Assembly: GCA_028554755.1 (NCBI GenBank) | Contig: JAPTOF010000031.1 | Span: 1,031,501 to 1,095,500 of the forward strand | Origin: Cordia subcordata | Lineage: Eukaryota; Streptophyta; Magnoliopsida; Boraginales; Cordiaceae | Direction of reading: 5' to 3' | DNA length: 64,000 nt | Shown: in pieces, positions 54,401 through 64,000 of the stretch | How positions within the stretch are numbered: position 1 is the first letter of the stretch | Layout: each line of letters starts with the position of its first letter | Position numbers and translations under genes: made by a program | The notes under the pieces: model-generated | What the model was told of the DNA's origin: nothing | Databases searched by the model: none | What the model saw: the letters and a program-made list of their open reading frames with translations, nothing else

Positions 54401-55020
54401 CTTTTGTTCTTCATCATGATAGAAGTAGTATCCTCTAGACTCTCTAGGGTATCCTACAAATCTACATTTGTCAGATTTTGGTTCTAGCTTATTAATATGA
54501 AGACGCTTGACATATGCCGAACACCCCTAAACCTTGAGGTAAGAGAGTACTGGTCTACGACCATGCCACATCTCATATGGTGTCTTTTTTACTGACTTGC
54601 TAGGTACTTTACTCAGCACATGTGTGGCTATCTCAAAAGCATATCCCCAAAAGGATATGGGTAGATCCGTGCGTCTTATCATGGATCGAACCATGTCTAG
54701 CAGTGTTTGGTTTCTCCTTTCAGATACATCATTATGTTGTGGTGTACCTGGAGAAGTCCATTGCGAGAGAATCCCATTCTCTTCTAGGTAACTTAAAAAC
54801 TCATTAGAAAGATATTCTCCTCCACGATAAGATTTTTAATACTCTTTCCAATTTGTTTTTCTACCTTACTTTTGTATCTCTTGAACATTTCAAAAGACTC
54901 TAATTTATGTCTCATCAAATAGACATATCCATATCTAGATAGGTCATCAGTGAATGTAATGAAGTAGGAATACCCACCTCTAGCACTTGTGTTCATGGGC
55001 CCACAGACATCGGTATGTAT
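54401..55020 (-). pseudogene. Element F integrase core and C-terminus
   Basis: LLGLIHTDVCGPMNTSARGG (first Asp) and FITFTDDLSRYGYVYLM lie in frame 55485-54793. The segment that should carry the second Asp (usual RSDRGGEY) is damaged near 54825; only the RGGEYLS part is visible after a frameshift. The Glu region reads PGTPQHNDVSERRNQTLLDM. VPSKSVKKTPYEMWHGRRP and FVGYPRESRGYYFYHDEEQK complete the C-terminus. Confidence 0.87.
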
Positions 55021-55660
55021 AAGGCCCAAGAGTTCTATAGCTCTATCACCTTTTCCAGTAAAAGGGGATTTTGTCATTTTTCCAAGTAGACAAGACTCAA
55101 AAGTCTGTAGTGATTCAGGATCACTAATGTCAAGAAACCTTTCCTTGACCAACTTGTTAATCCTATCTTTATTAATATGACCAAGTCTACAGTGCCAAAG
55201 ATATATATTTGAAGTAGTTCCTATTTTAGGACGTTTATTACTAACATGCCAAATGTGCACAGGCTGTGCCAAAATATAAATCCCATGTTCCAATATTCTG
55301 ATAAAAACACAAACATTATTCAAAATAATGTCAATTCCATTATTGGAAATTCTAAAGAAATATCCATCTTGGGCTAACAGCCTAATTGAAATAATGTTCA
55401 AAACAAAATTCAGACAAAAGAAAACATCAGAAAGACTTAAGTTCATAGAATTGATAGCTAGAGATAAACACCCTAACGCTAGCACTAGAACAAGATTCCC
55501 ATTGCCAATGCTCAGGTATCACTCTCCGTCTTTGAACTTTTTACTGACCTATAGCCCCTACAACGAATTGCAAATATGATAAGGACTGCCTGTATCTAAT
55601 ACATAGGTAGTAGAGTCTATGACACTAAAGTTGCAAGGAGTAATCATATATGCTCCTTAC
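55021..55660 (-). pseudogene. Element F protease and pre-integrase
   Basis: YVLDTGSPYHI near 55580-55610 is the protease active site (D-T-G intact) with stops shortly after. Frame 55485-54793 carries LGCLSLAINSMNLSLSDVFF and the pre-integrase YLWHCRLGHINKDRINKLVK and FESCLLGKMTKSPF. Confidence 0.87.
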
Positions 55661-55689
55661 TGAGCAACTTGTTGCTTTCTTTTAGGCCT

Positions 55690-56528
55690 GTTTGGATCTA
55701 AGGACGCTAGATACTGAGGACAACTCCTTTTCCAGTGTCCAAGCTGCTTGCAAAAGAAACACTTTGCTTGGCTCTTATCAACCTTTTGCTTGTGGGCCTG
55801 GTTTTGCTGCTGTATGGGTTTCTTGACCCACCTCGAGCTTTGGACGCATTTTTGTTCTTCTTTTTGCCTTTCTTAAAACCTTTGCGTCTCGAGGATAAGG
55901 CAGCTCCCACTACATTAACAGGCTTTCTTAGGAGCAGGCTATCTTTCTCAAAGGTTTGTAATAGTCCTAGTAGCTTGTGGTAGTTAACAATAGGCTTATT
56001 CATCTTGAACTGATTCAAGAAGGGGAGAAAAGATTAAGGCACCGAGTTAAGAATGACACCCTTGCCAAGCTGTTCCTGAAGTGGAATGCCTAGCTTAGCC
56101 AACTTCTCAATGTTTTTAGTCATGTACAATACATGATCAGTAACTGATATGCCTTCCTTCGTCTTAGCACCAAAAATAGCACATGAGGTTCTATGTCCTT
56201 CAGCATCATTTGATGTGCCAAACGACTCATTCAATGCTTGAATGATAGCCTCAGGCTACGAATCCTCAAACTTGCGACAAAAATTGTCATTCATCACCGC
56301 CCTCATAATGCAGTGAACTGTGACTCTATCATCAAGCCATTTTTTATAGCGTCTACGACCCGCTGCAGGTGCATTGGAAGTAGGCTCCGCAGGTTCTGGA
56401 TCAGTAAGAACATACAAGATACGTTCATGTTCAAGCACAATGCGCAACCTTCGATACCAACTATCAAAGTTGGGCCTAGTGAGCTTCTCACTATCCAATA
56501 GTGATCTTAAAGACAACGTGTTAGCCAT
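55690..56528 (-). pseudogene. Element F gag
   Basis: ATG at 56528 (MANTLSLRSLLDSEKLTRPN, FDSWYRRLRIVLEHERILYV). Stops separate 56528-56256, 56234-56034 (DAEGHRTSCAIFGAKTKEGI) and 56018-55707, a basic stretch (RRKGFKKGKKKNKN). The zinc knuckle CFFCKQLGHWKRSC is visible near 55720-55765 in a shifted frame. Confidence 0.88.
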
Positions 56529-58084
56529 TAAATCTGCAAATAATCGACATAAAAAGAATAAATAATCTATTGTAAATATGAGTTATTAATTTTTCCAAAA
56601 GATATGGGCCAATTTCTAATGGATCCTCCTACTATTTTGTTTAGACTGTTAGACCCTACCTTCAGCCCGAAAGGATTTCCAAAAAAATAAACCCCTTTAG
56701 TGGGTACCGAGATCCAAAACAATGTACATAGGCCCGATTGAGGTCGACCAACCTATGGGCACCGCTTGATAGGTTCATAACCAATTACTTCCACAAGTAA
56801 CTCCCAGTATTTTGTTCTGCCCCAAGCATCTCTTTAGTAGGACTAAGGTCCTCCACTGAAAAGCTTGGTTAGGTCAAACCATTAACATGAACTCTCAAGG
56901 TTTTCCTTCGATGCCAATGAGTAGACCCGACTGAGGTTGGCCAACCTACTCATTAGTCCAAAGGGATTCCAAGGGTCTCATTTAGTAAATATTAATCCCA
57001 ATTTTCCAATAAAAGTCAGGCCTAAGGGCCTCCACAATTTATTAGAGTATTGGGCCCATGATCATTTACTTTAATGGGAGGCAATGATTTGGACATCCCT
57101 ATGTCCAAGTCACTTTAAGGACCTAATAAATTTTAGGGGATTTGTTAGATTAAAAAAGCGTGCTTGTTTAATACCCAAACCTTTAATTATCCAGTTTAAT
57201 TAATTGATTGGGATACAAAACGACATATATAAGCACATACAGGTGGTTATGGGCTTTCCTAGTGTGACCCACTAGAGCCATCTTGGGGCACTCTATCATG
57301 CAAAACTAAATTATTATATTTTAATTTTGGGAAACCTAGAGAGGCCCAGGCCTTTAGCTTCTTGGTCTTCAGTTCCTCGTCTCGATAGTGCTAAAACCTA
57401 CTAATTAGATCATATCATATAAAGAAGAACTCCTTCTAAAAGAGGGGATACATCACTTGGGAAAGGGATTTTACAACCAGATTGAAGAGCAGGCTGGGCT
57501 CGCAGGCTCAATTTAAAAACCCAAAAATCAATTACAATAATTAATAAATAAAATGCAATAATAACCATGATTTGCAATCCCATAACCTCCTCATAATATG
57601 TCATACATCAAAATAAAAGAGCATAAACATTTTCATGATTTTATCGCACAATAATTAGATCAATTTAATCAAATTAAATTGATTTTACCAAATAATTCAA
57701 ACTCCTTTTTAATTATTTGGGGTCAAAATCCCAATTTTGACAAATTAGAGACTTCCCCAATTAAATAAACTAATTTTGAGACTATTAAGGTGAAAAACAA
57801 ATTTTTCAAAATTTTTGGGCCTACCCAATTAATTAAAAAATAATTTTTAAAAACTAACTGGGTGTCAGAAACATATTTTTGACAAATAATGGATTTTAAA
57901 ATAAATATCAAATATTTATTGAAAAGGACAAATCAATTTTATCACATAAAATAATTTGTAGGCATTTAATAAACTATTTAATAAATATATATAATTTAAT
58001 TAACATATACTTTAATTAAATTATAAACTATTATTTATGCCAGTAGCAGTAGCATTTAAATTAAAGAATAAATATTCAAATCGA

Positions 58085-58480
58085 AAGAGTCATGCAACAT
58101 AGATGGTAAAGATATTGAGATATTATTCAATATGTCCTAGGTTCAAAACTAGGCAGTAACATAAAACTCACATTTTTTTTAATTAATTAATTGAGCAACG
58201 GGCATATAAAAGTCCCTGAATCACATTAATGGTCTAGGGCTTAGCAGTAGCTGGGCTGGTAAGAGTGAGCAAATCCTAGGCAATGCACGCAGGTTTAAAA
58301 CTCGGCAGTGGCATCAACGTGTTTTTTTTTTTTAATGACATGACAGTATATCAAAGTCCATCATTCCTATTAATTGACCAAGGCTTACCAATAGCTGGGC
58401 TGGTAAAAGCGAGCTATACCCATGCGATACATGCAGGTTCAAAACCTGTCAGCTACCTAAATGAGTTTTTTTTATATATA
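58085..58480 (+). repeat. Three tandem tRNA-like (SINE-like) units with poly-T ends
   Basis: Unit 2 has TAGCTGGGCTGGTAAGAG (58248-58265), box B-like AGGTTTAAAAC (58291) and T12 (58322-58333). Unit 3 has TAGCTGGGCTGGTAAAAG (from 58392), AGGTTCAAAACC (58435) and T8 (58466-58473). Unit 1 is more diverged: AGATGGTAAA, GGTTCAAAAC (58140) and T8 (58173-58180). Box A / box B spacing fits tRNA-derived SINE heads. They lie antisense to F. Confidence 0.65.
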
Positions 58481-58924
58481 GTTTTTAAAATAAAATCATC
58501 ATCTTCTTGAAACAAACCTTAGCCGCCACACATGAGAACCATCTGCCATGGCCAAAACTCAAAAACAAAAAACTGAATTTTTTTTTTAATTATGAGATCT
58601 GCCATCTTAACATAGAAAAAAAAAACTTTAACTGCCATTGCGGGGAAGACATTCTTCCTAAACACACTCGAAATACCAAAACATTATACATCATCACCAT
58701 CTAAACCCATCATATACATATACACGTACACATATATGGAACATCATCACCATCACCATATATACGCGTATATTATTATAATAACACAAAGGATGATTTG
58801 CAAAATATTCTTGACAGTGATGGTCGTGGGTAAGGGTGTTGAAGAAGACGAGTTCTACAGATTTTTTTTATTATAAATTTAAACCACAGATCTAAAAGAT
58901 AATATAAGTGCTTTATTCTACTCA

Positions 58925-59160
58925 ACATAAAAAATAATTATAGCCTAGTGGTAAGGGCTACTGACTTCCTTGATAATGGTTGCGGGTTCAAACCTTGCAT
59001 TAGATCTGTCACCAAAAAGAACAACAGAAATTGTCTCTACAAAGTCTGGAACCCATGACCTCATTGCTAACAAGTTGGGCAGATAACCATTTGGCCAGAC
59101 CAACTACTTTGATTCATGTATGGCAGATTGATAGTTCTTATGATCATGATAGGACGGAAA
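58925..59160. repeat. Two further tRNA-like modules, one on each strand
   Basis: On +: TAGCCTAGTGGTAAGGG (58941-58957, box A-like) and GGTTCAAACC (58985-58994, exact box B). On -: GTCTGGCCAAATGGTTATC (59100-59082) and GGTTCCAGAC (59053-59044). They form a head-to-head pair. No complete tRNA cloverleaf is present. Confidence 0.6.
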
Positions 59161-59299
59161 ACATGGAGCACAAGTACGGTAAATGCAATAAATCATGTCT
59201 AACTCAAAAGAAAAAAAAATCAAGACAATTATGTATATCTCATATATAATTAATTATTGTGCAATAAAATCAATAGAAATATATATATGAAGAGCCTTG

Positions 59300-59311
59300 G
59301 CTCTGGTACCA
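59300..59311 (-). other. Element F primer-binding site
   Basis: On minus TGGTACCAGAGC, two bases after the 5' LTR; the Met-tRNA PBS with one change (TATC to TACC). Confidence 0.9.
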
Positions 59312-59313
59312 AT

Positions 59314-60836
59314 TGAAGCAATTTTGCAAAACTTTTTCAAAAATTCTTCCAGGATCAGGCTCTTGAAAATTAAAATTTTCACAAAGAACATGATTAGTAC
59401 CTAGATATTCGTGACACAAATATGTGTTCTTGACAAGTAGCCTTGCGGAAGCTTGATCTTCCTCCTCTTCGTACGCAACTAAGAAATAATGATGGAAGCT
59501 AGGGTTTTTTTTAATGGAGGAGGAATATTTTTTTCTCTGTAGAAAAAGCTAAAAACCCTTAATAAAAATATGTACAATACCTCTCCTTTTATAGAACAAA
59601 AGGAGTTGGGCCTTCATAAGTCCCAGGCTCATTTGCTCCAATCCAATTGGGCCCAAACCTTTTAACCTAATTATAAATTAAATCTCTATTTAATTTTTAA
59701 CCCATTTAGCCCAAGATTTAATTCATGCCACATTTTCTGTGCTAGCAGAAAATAGATGAAATTAAATCTATGAACTTTTAATATTAAATATTTAATTTCT
59801 AATTAAATATTCAAATACACTAATTATTAATTCCTTTATTTAATCATAATTAAATAATGAAATATTTAATTCTCAATTAAATATATGAGATCAGTCCATC
59901 AATAAAATTCTTGACCTTTTGTGTGACTCCGTAAGTTCAAACTTAAGCCAATAATACAAGGACAATCTCTGTAGTAATCGGAGATACCGTCTAGCAACGG
60001 TTCCCAATGTCCGGATAAGCTGAAAAATTGCAAGACAATTATCAATGAACCTGGGCACTATGGCATATCCCCTATGACCCTCGATATTCCGAAACAACCC
60101 TAGGAGCATAGTCAACTGTCAAACCCCTAATTAGTTATTCCGTATTAAGTCCTAATCTTGTCATGACTTATCACAACATGTTTCCGTGACACATCATGCA
60201 GAAAGCTTTGGCCAAAGACTTAACGAGTTAGGACTAGGTGGAATATCATTCTCCTAATACCTGGAGTAGGTCAATCCTATCTTGTCCTGCACATTGGCTT
60301 CACGACACTTGCTCGCACCCAGTAACCCTTCGTCACCAAATTGGAAATTCGGGTAGTCTGGCACCAAAGTACGAGGACTAATTCATAAGCATCTATGGCA
60401 GTCTCAGGTTGAAGGGAATACTACAACCATGTGCACCACAAGCAATCCTTTGACAGTAGAGTAAGTACCATCGGATGCTTGTAAGCGAGTCATGTTGAGT
60501 AAGCATGTCTTCACACCCTACCTGTGTGTCACACCGGTGTCTCAACACCTATTGGTCATTAGGAAGACCAACCCATGTGACAAACAATAACCTCTACTCG
60601 AAGGAATTGACGTCTTAGTACCAATTCCATCATTCAATTATGAACAGATTTTAAGAACAATCAGACCATGCCTCATTCACATTATCCCACACAATTGTTC
60701 TAAGGAACTACATCATGATCAAAATAAGAGAAGATGGTGCGATATGATGTAATGGCCAAATATTATTAACATAACTCGTTTGTAAACAATTCTAGAAATA
60801 CAATAGATGACTGACTTTAGGACTCTATTCCTAACA
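59314..60836 (-). repeat. Element F 5' LTR
   Basis: 1523 bp, partner of 51077-52564. It has about 30 bp extra near 59905-59940 (TTCTTGACCTTTTGTGTGAC...). Putative TATA box TATAAAAGG on minus at 59585-59593. Confidence 0.93.
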
Positions 60837-60841
60837 TTTTG

Positions 60842-61261
60842 GACGCTAGGTCGACTAACTCTGGAAGGGTGGTTGTCCGGCTACTCCGGCTACTTTGGGC
60901 ATCTCTTTGGAGTGGCTGGCCGAAGTTGCCGGTTGATCGGCTTCTCCTTCTGGGTCGTCCGGCTAACTTTCTTCCTCCATTCTTTGTTTTTTTGGCCTCC
61001 GGTCTTCTCTCTTTAAGCTGTGCATCTCCCATCTTTATCACCCATCAACGTCCAATCTCGATCTTAACCCAAAGTTTACCTAAATCATTGAAAACAAGCA
61101 ATTAGTGTGGCAATTTGTCTCTTAAACTCAATATGTACAATTGTTTTCGCTTAAGCCTATTCTTATCATAGGCATTACAGTAATGCATCTTTATAAACAC
61201 TTATCACCTCTTAATCATGGGCAAATAACAGTGCAAACACACACAAAAGCACAACACATCA
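60842..61261 (-). repeat. Element E 3' LTR, part 2
   Basis: Resumes the Athila LTR after F and ends ACAACACATCA at 61261. It contains a second copy of the GGGTGGTNGTCCGGCTA module that also lies just left of F. Confidence 0.9.
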
Positions 61262-62600
61262 ACAACCCTAAACCTTCTCCTTGCTTGTCCCCAAGCAAGC
61301 CCAATCTTAAGTTTATTTCTAAAGCCGATGCAAAAGGTTACCTAAGGGATTGACTCTCTATCAAGGTTAGTCTAAGATGCATGAAGGGGAATTCCTATTG
61401 TGGAGCGATCCTTAAGCCTCTTTGGATCTTCCCTCTACTCATAAGGGGTCTTGTTCCTTGTGGAAATTTCCTAAGTAGCCAAACCACCACGAGCCTAGGA
61501 TTCTAACTCACGTACTTGAGATGTTGATATTTCACACCCCCTCAACTATCATGTCTTCCCCAACACGCACAAAGCCTCAAAGACATGAAGAAATAATATA
61601 CAAACACAATGGCTTATAAAAAGCCTTATTCACATATCTACAAAGATGATAGCATGTGCTAAGTTGACATTGTGTCACTTAAGCATTTATTCAAAAAACT
61701 TTTTGGCGCCTTTGGCTTTTTCTCTTTTTCACTTTTTTTATATATATATTTACACAAAAACAAAGAAAAAGAAAACTTAGGCACATAAAAAAGAACCAAT
61801 CAAGGAAGGGGTACTCATATCAACAACCCTTTTTCAACACTCTTTTCTACCAAGCTATGGGGTGGCTACAAGAGTCATTCTTAAAGGTCCTCACTCCCCA
61901 AAACTTTCAAGGGCATCCCCTCCAAGACATAGTTTTCAAACCACTATATTCATTTCCCCACAATGCATCTCATATTTATCAATCAATGAGTCAATCACAC
62001 TAGCCAACACAATGATCAACAAAGAAATAAATGACTCTACATGTATCCAAATTGAAAAATTTTCACCATTACCATTTTTAAGCACATAATGCAATCTACC
62101 CTAAGCAAGATATAACAAGAAAACCAAATTCCCATACCCCTAAACCTAAACTTTGCTTGTCCTCAAGCAAATTAGAGCAAAGCACAAAAACAAGCAAATT
62201 GGCATTACAAGGCAAGTGAGGGTGGTGGGAATGGGGTAAAAACATGGGGAACAAGTGGAGAAGGGATAGATACAAGCTTGCATTTTCTTTAAATCCTTCC
62301 ATGCTAATGATAAATAACCATACTACTAATCCTATGACTTACAATTCACAAACACTCACAAAGAAAACAAGATTAGTAGTATTGCATATGCATGCTTGCA
62401 TTGGCATGTGCAATAATAAGCAATGGTGTATCTTATGGGACAAAAGATTAGGATTCAACACTTTGGTATGGGTGAAAGAAAAAGAAGGAAATTAAAAAGG
62501 AAAGAAAATTAAAAAAATGCAAAATTGCAAAATTGAACCTAAGTTGCCTTCTAGTAGCGTTAACCACCATATGGTCAGCCGGGCAATTACCAACTCATCT
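61262..62600 (-). other. Element E 3' non-coding region with paired hairpins
   Basis: Co-linear with 16402-17772 of C. CTTGCTTGTCCCCAAGCAAG at 61280-61299 and TTTGCTTGTCCTCAAGCAAA at 62152-62171. (AT)n at about 61738-61748. No env-like ORF. Confidence 0.75.
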
Positions 62601-63428
62601 TCAACTTTCATAGATGGGGTCCTGAAGCACTGAAAACTCAACACGAACCATACTCAGATCATGTGCATGCTTCAAGCATTGCCCATTCACTGTTAACTCT
62701 CGGCCATCCTTCAAGTCCTTGATCTTGACCGTTCCAGAAGGGTAGGCAACTGATACTTCATATGGACCATCCCATTTTGTCTTAAGCTTACTTGGAAGGA
62801 GCTTCAAACATGATTTAAATAACTTAACTTTATCAGAGGGAGAGAATGATTTTTTTAAGAATATGTTTATCATGAATTCTCTTTATCCTATCCTTATAAA
62901 GCTTGGCGTTCTTATACGCCTCAAATCTAAGCTCTTCCAACTCTGCTAGGTCTAGCATCATTTTCTCACCCGCTCTTGCCAAACCAAAATTTAAGGCCTT
63001 GATAGCCCAATAAGCTCTATGCTCAAGTTTTACTGGCAAGTAACAAGCTTTCCCATAAACCAATCTATACAAAGACCTACTAATAGGAGTCTCAAAAGTG
63101 GTACAGTAAGCCCACAAAGCATCATTTATCCTAATAGACCAATCTCTCCTATTGGGCCTAGCTATTTTCTCTAAGATGTACTTGATCTCCCTATTGGACA
63201 CCTTTACTTCTGCACTAGTTTGCGGGTGATAAGGACTGTTCTATGGCAAAAATGCAACAAGGCCTCTAATGTTCTATGGCAAAAATGCAAACCCCCATCA
63301 CTAATCAAGACCCTAGGGACTCTAAATCTAGAGAAAATGTTCTCCTTAATGAATTTAACCACTACCCTATGGTTATTAGTGCATGTGGGAATTACCTCAA
63401 TCCATTTGGACACATAATCAACGGCCAC
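62601..63428 (-). pseudogene. Element E integrase
   Basis: 63428-63204 has MAVDYVSKWIEVIPT (first Asp) and VLISDGGLHFCHRT (second Asp). A 33 bp direct duplication (63238-63257 and 63271-63290 are identical 20-mers) repeats LHFCHRT, and the following core segment (about 15-20 codons in C) is missing. The next block reads [17 protein letters not shown], so the catalytic Glu position (C: QLEVSNRE) appears to be Lys. 63201-62833 and 62873-62601 complete the C-terminus to LQDPIYES (stop at 62601). Confidence 0.9.
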
Positions 63429-63437
63429 TAAAATGTA

Positions 63438-64000
63438 TTAGTACTTAAAGGAAGGTGGAAATGGACCCATGAAATCTATACCCCAAATGTCAAACAACTC
63501 ACATGGAAGAATAGGGGATAAAAGCATCATGTTTCTCCTAGAGATAGACCCGAATTGTTGACATCTAAAACACCTTTTGCAATACTCTTGGGCATCCCTA
63601 AAGAGAGTGGGCCAATATAATCCACATTGCAAGACCTTCGTGGCAGTCTTCTTCCCACTAAAATGACCTCCACACCCCTCATTGTGACACATAGTCAACA
63701 CGCTTTCAGCCTCGTCCTCGGGCACACACCAGCGAGTCATTTGATCTGCACATACTTTGAAAAGATGAGGATCCTCCCAAAAGAAATGTCTAACTTGTGC
63801 TAGGAACCTATCTTTTTCTCTCTTCTCCCAATAAGAAGGAAAGCGCTCTGTGGCAAGATAATTAACAATATGAGAAAACCAAGGTATGTGATGAGAGACC
63901 ACAAATAATTGCTCATCGAGAAACGAATAATGAAAAGGGATGGATCACTAGAAGACTCGCTAACAAGACAGGAAAGATGATCCGCAACTAAGTTTTCTCT
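63438..64000 (-). pseudogene. Element E integrase zinc domain and RNase H end (cut by window edge)
   Basis: Frame 63902-63438 holds [20 protein letters not shown], the HHCC domain (CHNEGCGGHFSGKKTATKVL, CKRCFRCQQF) and LPCELFDIWGIDFMGPFPPS. Before 63902 a frameshift separates the RNase H end, which continues off the right edge ([12 protein letters not shown] block at about 63965-64000). Confidence 0.9.

Larger units (their letters stand above)
56529..59299 (-). other. Element F leader (2.8 kb) with repeats and tRNA-like modules
   Basis: Far longer than the leaders of A (about 0.4 kb) or D (1.6 kb). No ORF is recognised. Near 56730-56770 and 56925-56965 there are related inverted-repeat blocks (CCCGATTGAGGTCGACCAAC and CCCGACTGAGGTTGGCCAAC). 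From 57640 to 58080 it is very AT-rich. From 58085 to 59160 it holds tRNA-like modules annotated separately. Confidence 0.75.
51077..60836 (-). mobile_element. Ty1/copia element F, with a very long leader
   Basis: 9760 bp minus-strand element. LTRs are 51077-52564 and 59314-60836 (TGAAG...TAACA on +), with perfect TTTTG duplications (51072-51076 and 60837-60841). PBS at 59300-59311. Coding region 56528 to about 52570. The 2.77 kb leader (56529-59299) is unusually long. Its proteins resemble those of D (VHTDVCGP, LNGE-x-x-E, IYGLKQA), suggesting a related lineage. Confidence 0.95.
49555..64000 (-). mobile_element. Athila-type Ty3/gypsy element E (3' part; extends beyond the window)
   Basis: Same family as C. 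The 3' LTR (49555-51076 plus 60842-61261) is followed by the 3' non-coding region with two hairpins, then integrase and RNase H reading leftwards. Left flank GATAT (49550-49554); the matching right duplication must lie beyond 64000. Element F lies inside the LTR. Confidence 0.9.

Noticed and set aside
58941..58994. Functional tRNA gene
   Set aside because: Box A and box B fit, but acceptor and anticodon stems cannot be formed convincingly, so it is called tRNA-like only.

Overview
This window is plant nuclear DNA, almost certainly from a eudicot. It is AT-rich and consists almost entirely of LTR retrotransposons nested inside one another. The lineage evidence is indirect: Sirevirus-type and unassigned Ty1/copia elements, Athila-type Ty3/gypsy elements, a nuclear copy of plastid rps12 DNA, and the last exon of a plant membrane-type ascorbate peroxidase gene. 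The species cannot be named from the sequence. I see no intact host gene, rRNA or tRNA gene, or CRISPR array.

Stack 1 (1-40284). A + strand copia element X starts outside the window. Its RNase H is cut four-fifths of a codon-run from the end, at 2590, and its last 11 sense codons, stop, polypurine tract and 3' LTR reappear at 40059-40284. The interruption is copia element A (+, 2591-40053, 219-239 bp LTRs). A is itself interrupted by B (-, 3136-13056, Sirevirus-type copia, TSD TTTTC) in its leader and by C (-, 14514-37090, Athila-type gypsy, TSD AGGGT) between protease and integrase. C contains a further Athila LTR plus primer-binding site, S (20038-21941), in its RT. Its 5' LTR contains a plastid rps12 fragment (25934-26192) and a full copia element D (-, 26452-35704, TSD GAATG/GAATA).

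Island (40285-44345). This 4 kb is free of recognisable transposon genes. It holds an orphan last exon of a peroxisomal-membrane-type ascorbate peroxidase, a long AAC/AAT microsatellite and two poly-C tracts.

Stack 2 (44346-64000). A decayed Sirevirus-type element G (+) runs from its 5' LTR to the middle of RT, where Athila element E (-, 49555 to beyond the window) is inserted. E's 3' LTR is split by copia element F (-, 51077-60836, TSD TTTTG). F's unusually long 2.8 kb leader carries a cluster of tRNA-like (SINE-like) modules.

How the parts work together: in intact copies gag, protease, integrase, RT and RNase H would form particles, copy the RNA and insert the cDNA. Here every polyprotein is broken by stops, frameshifts, duplications or insertions, so each element looks non-autonomous. 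The features most worth checking are a nearly intact extra gene downstream of pol in B (5036-6286, putative plant transposon protein-like), a GTCGAC-centred palindrome placed just upstream of the putative TATA box in LTRs of two unrelated retrotransposon families, the plastid insertion in C, the LTR-PBS/RT fusion S, and the tRNA-like cluster in F.
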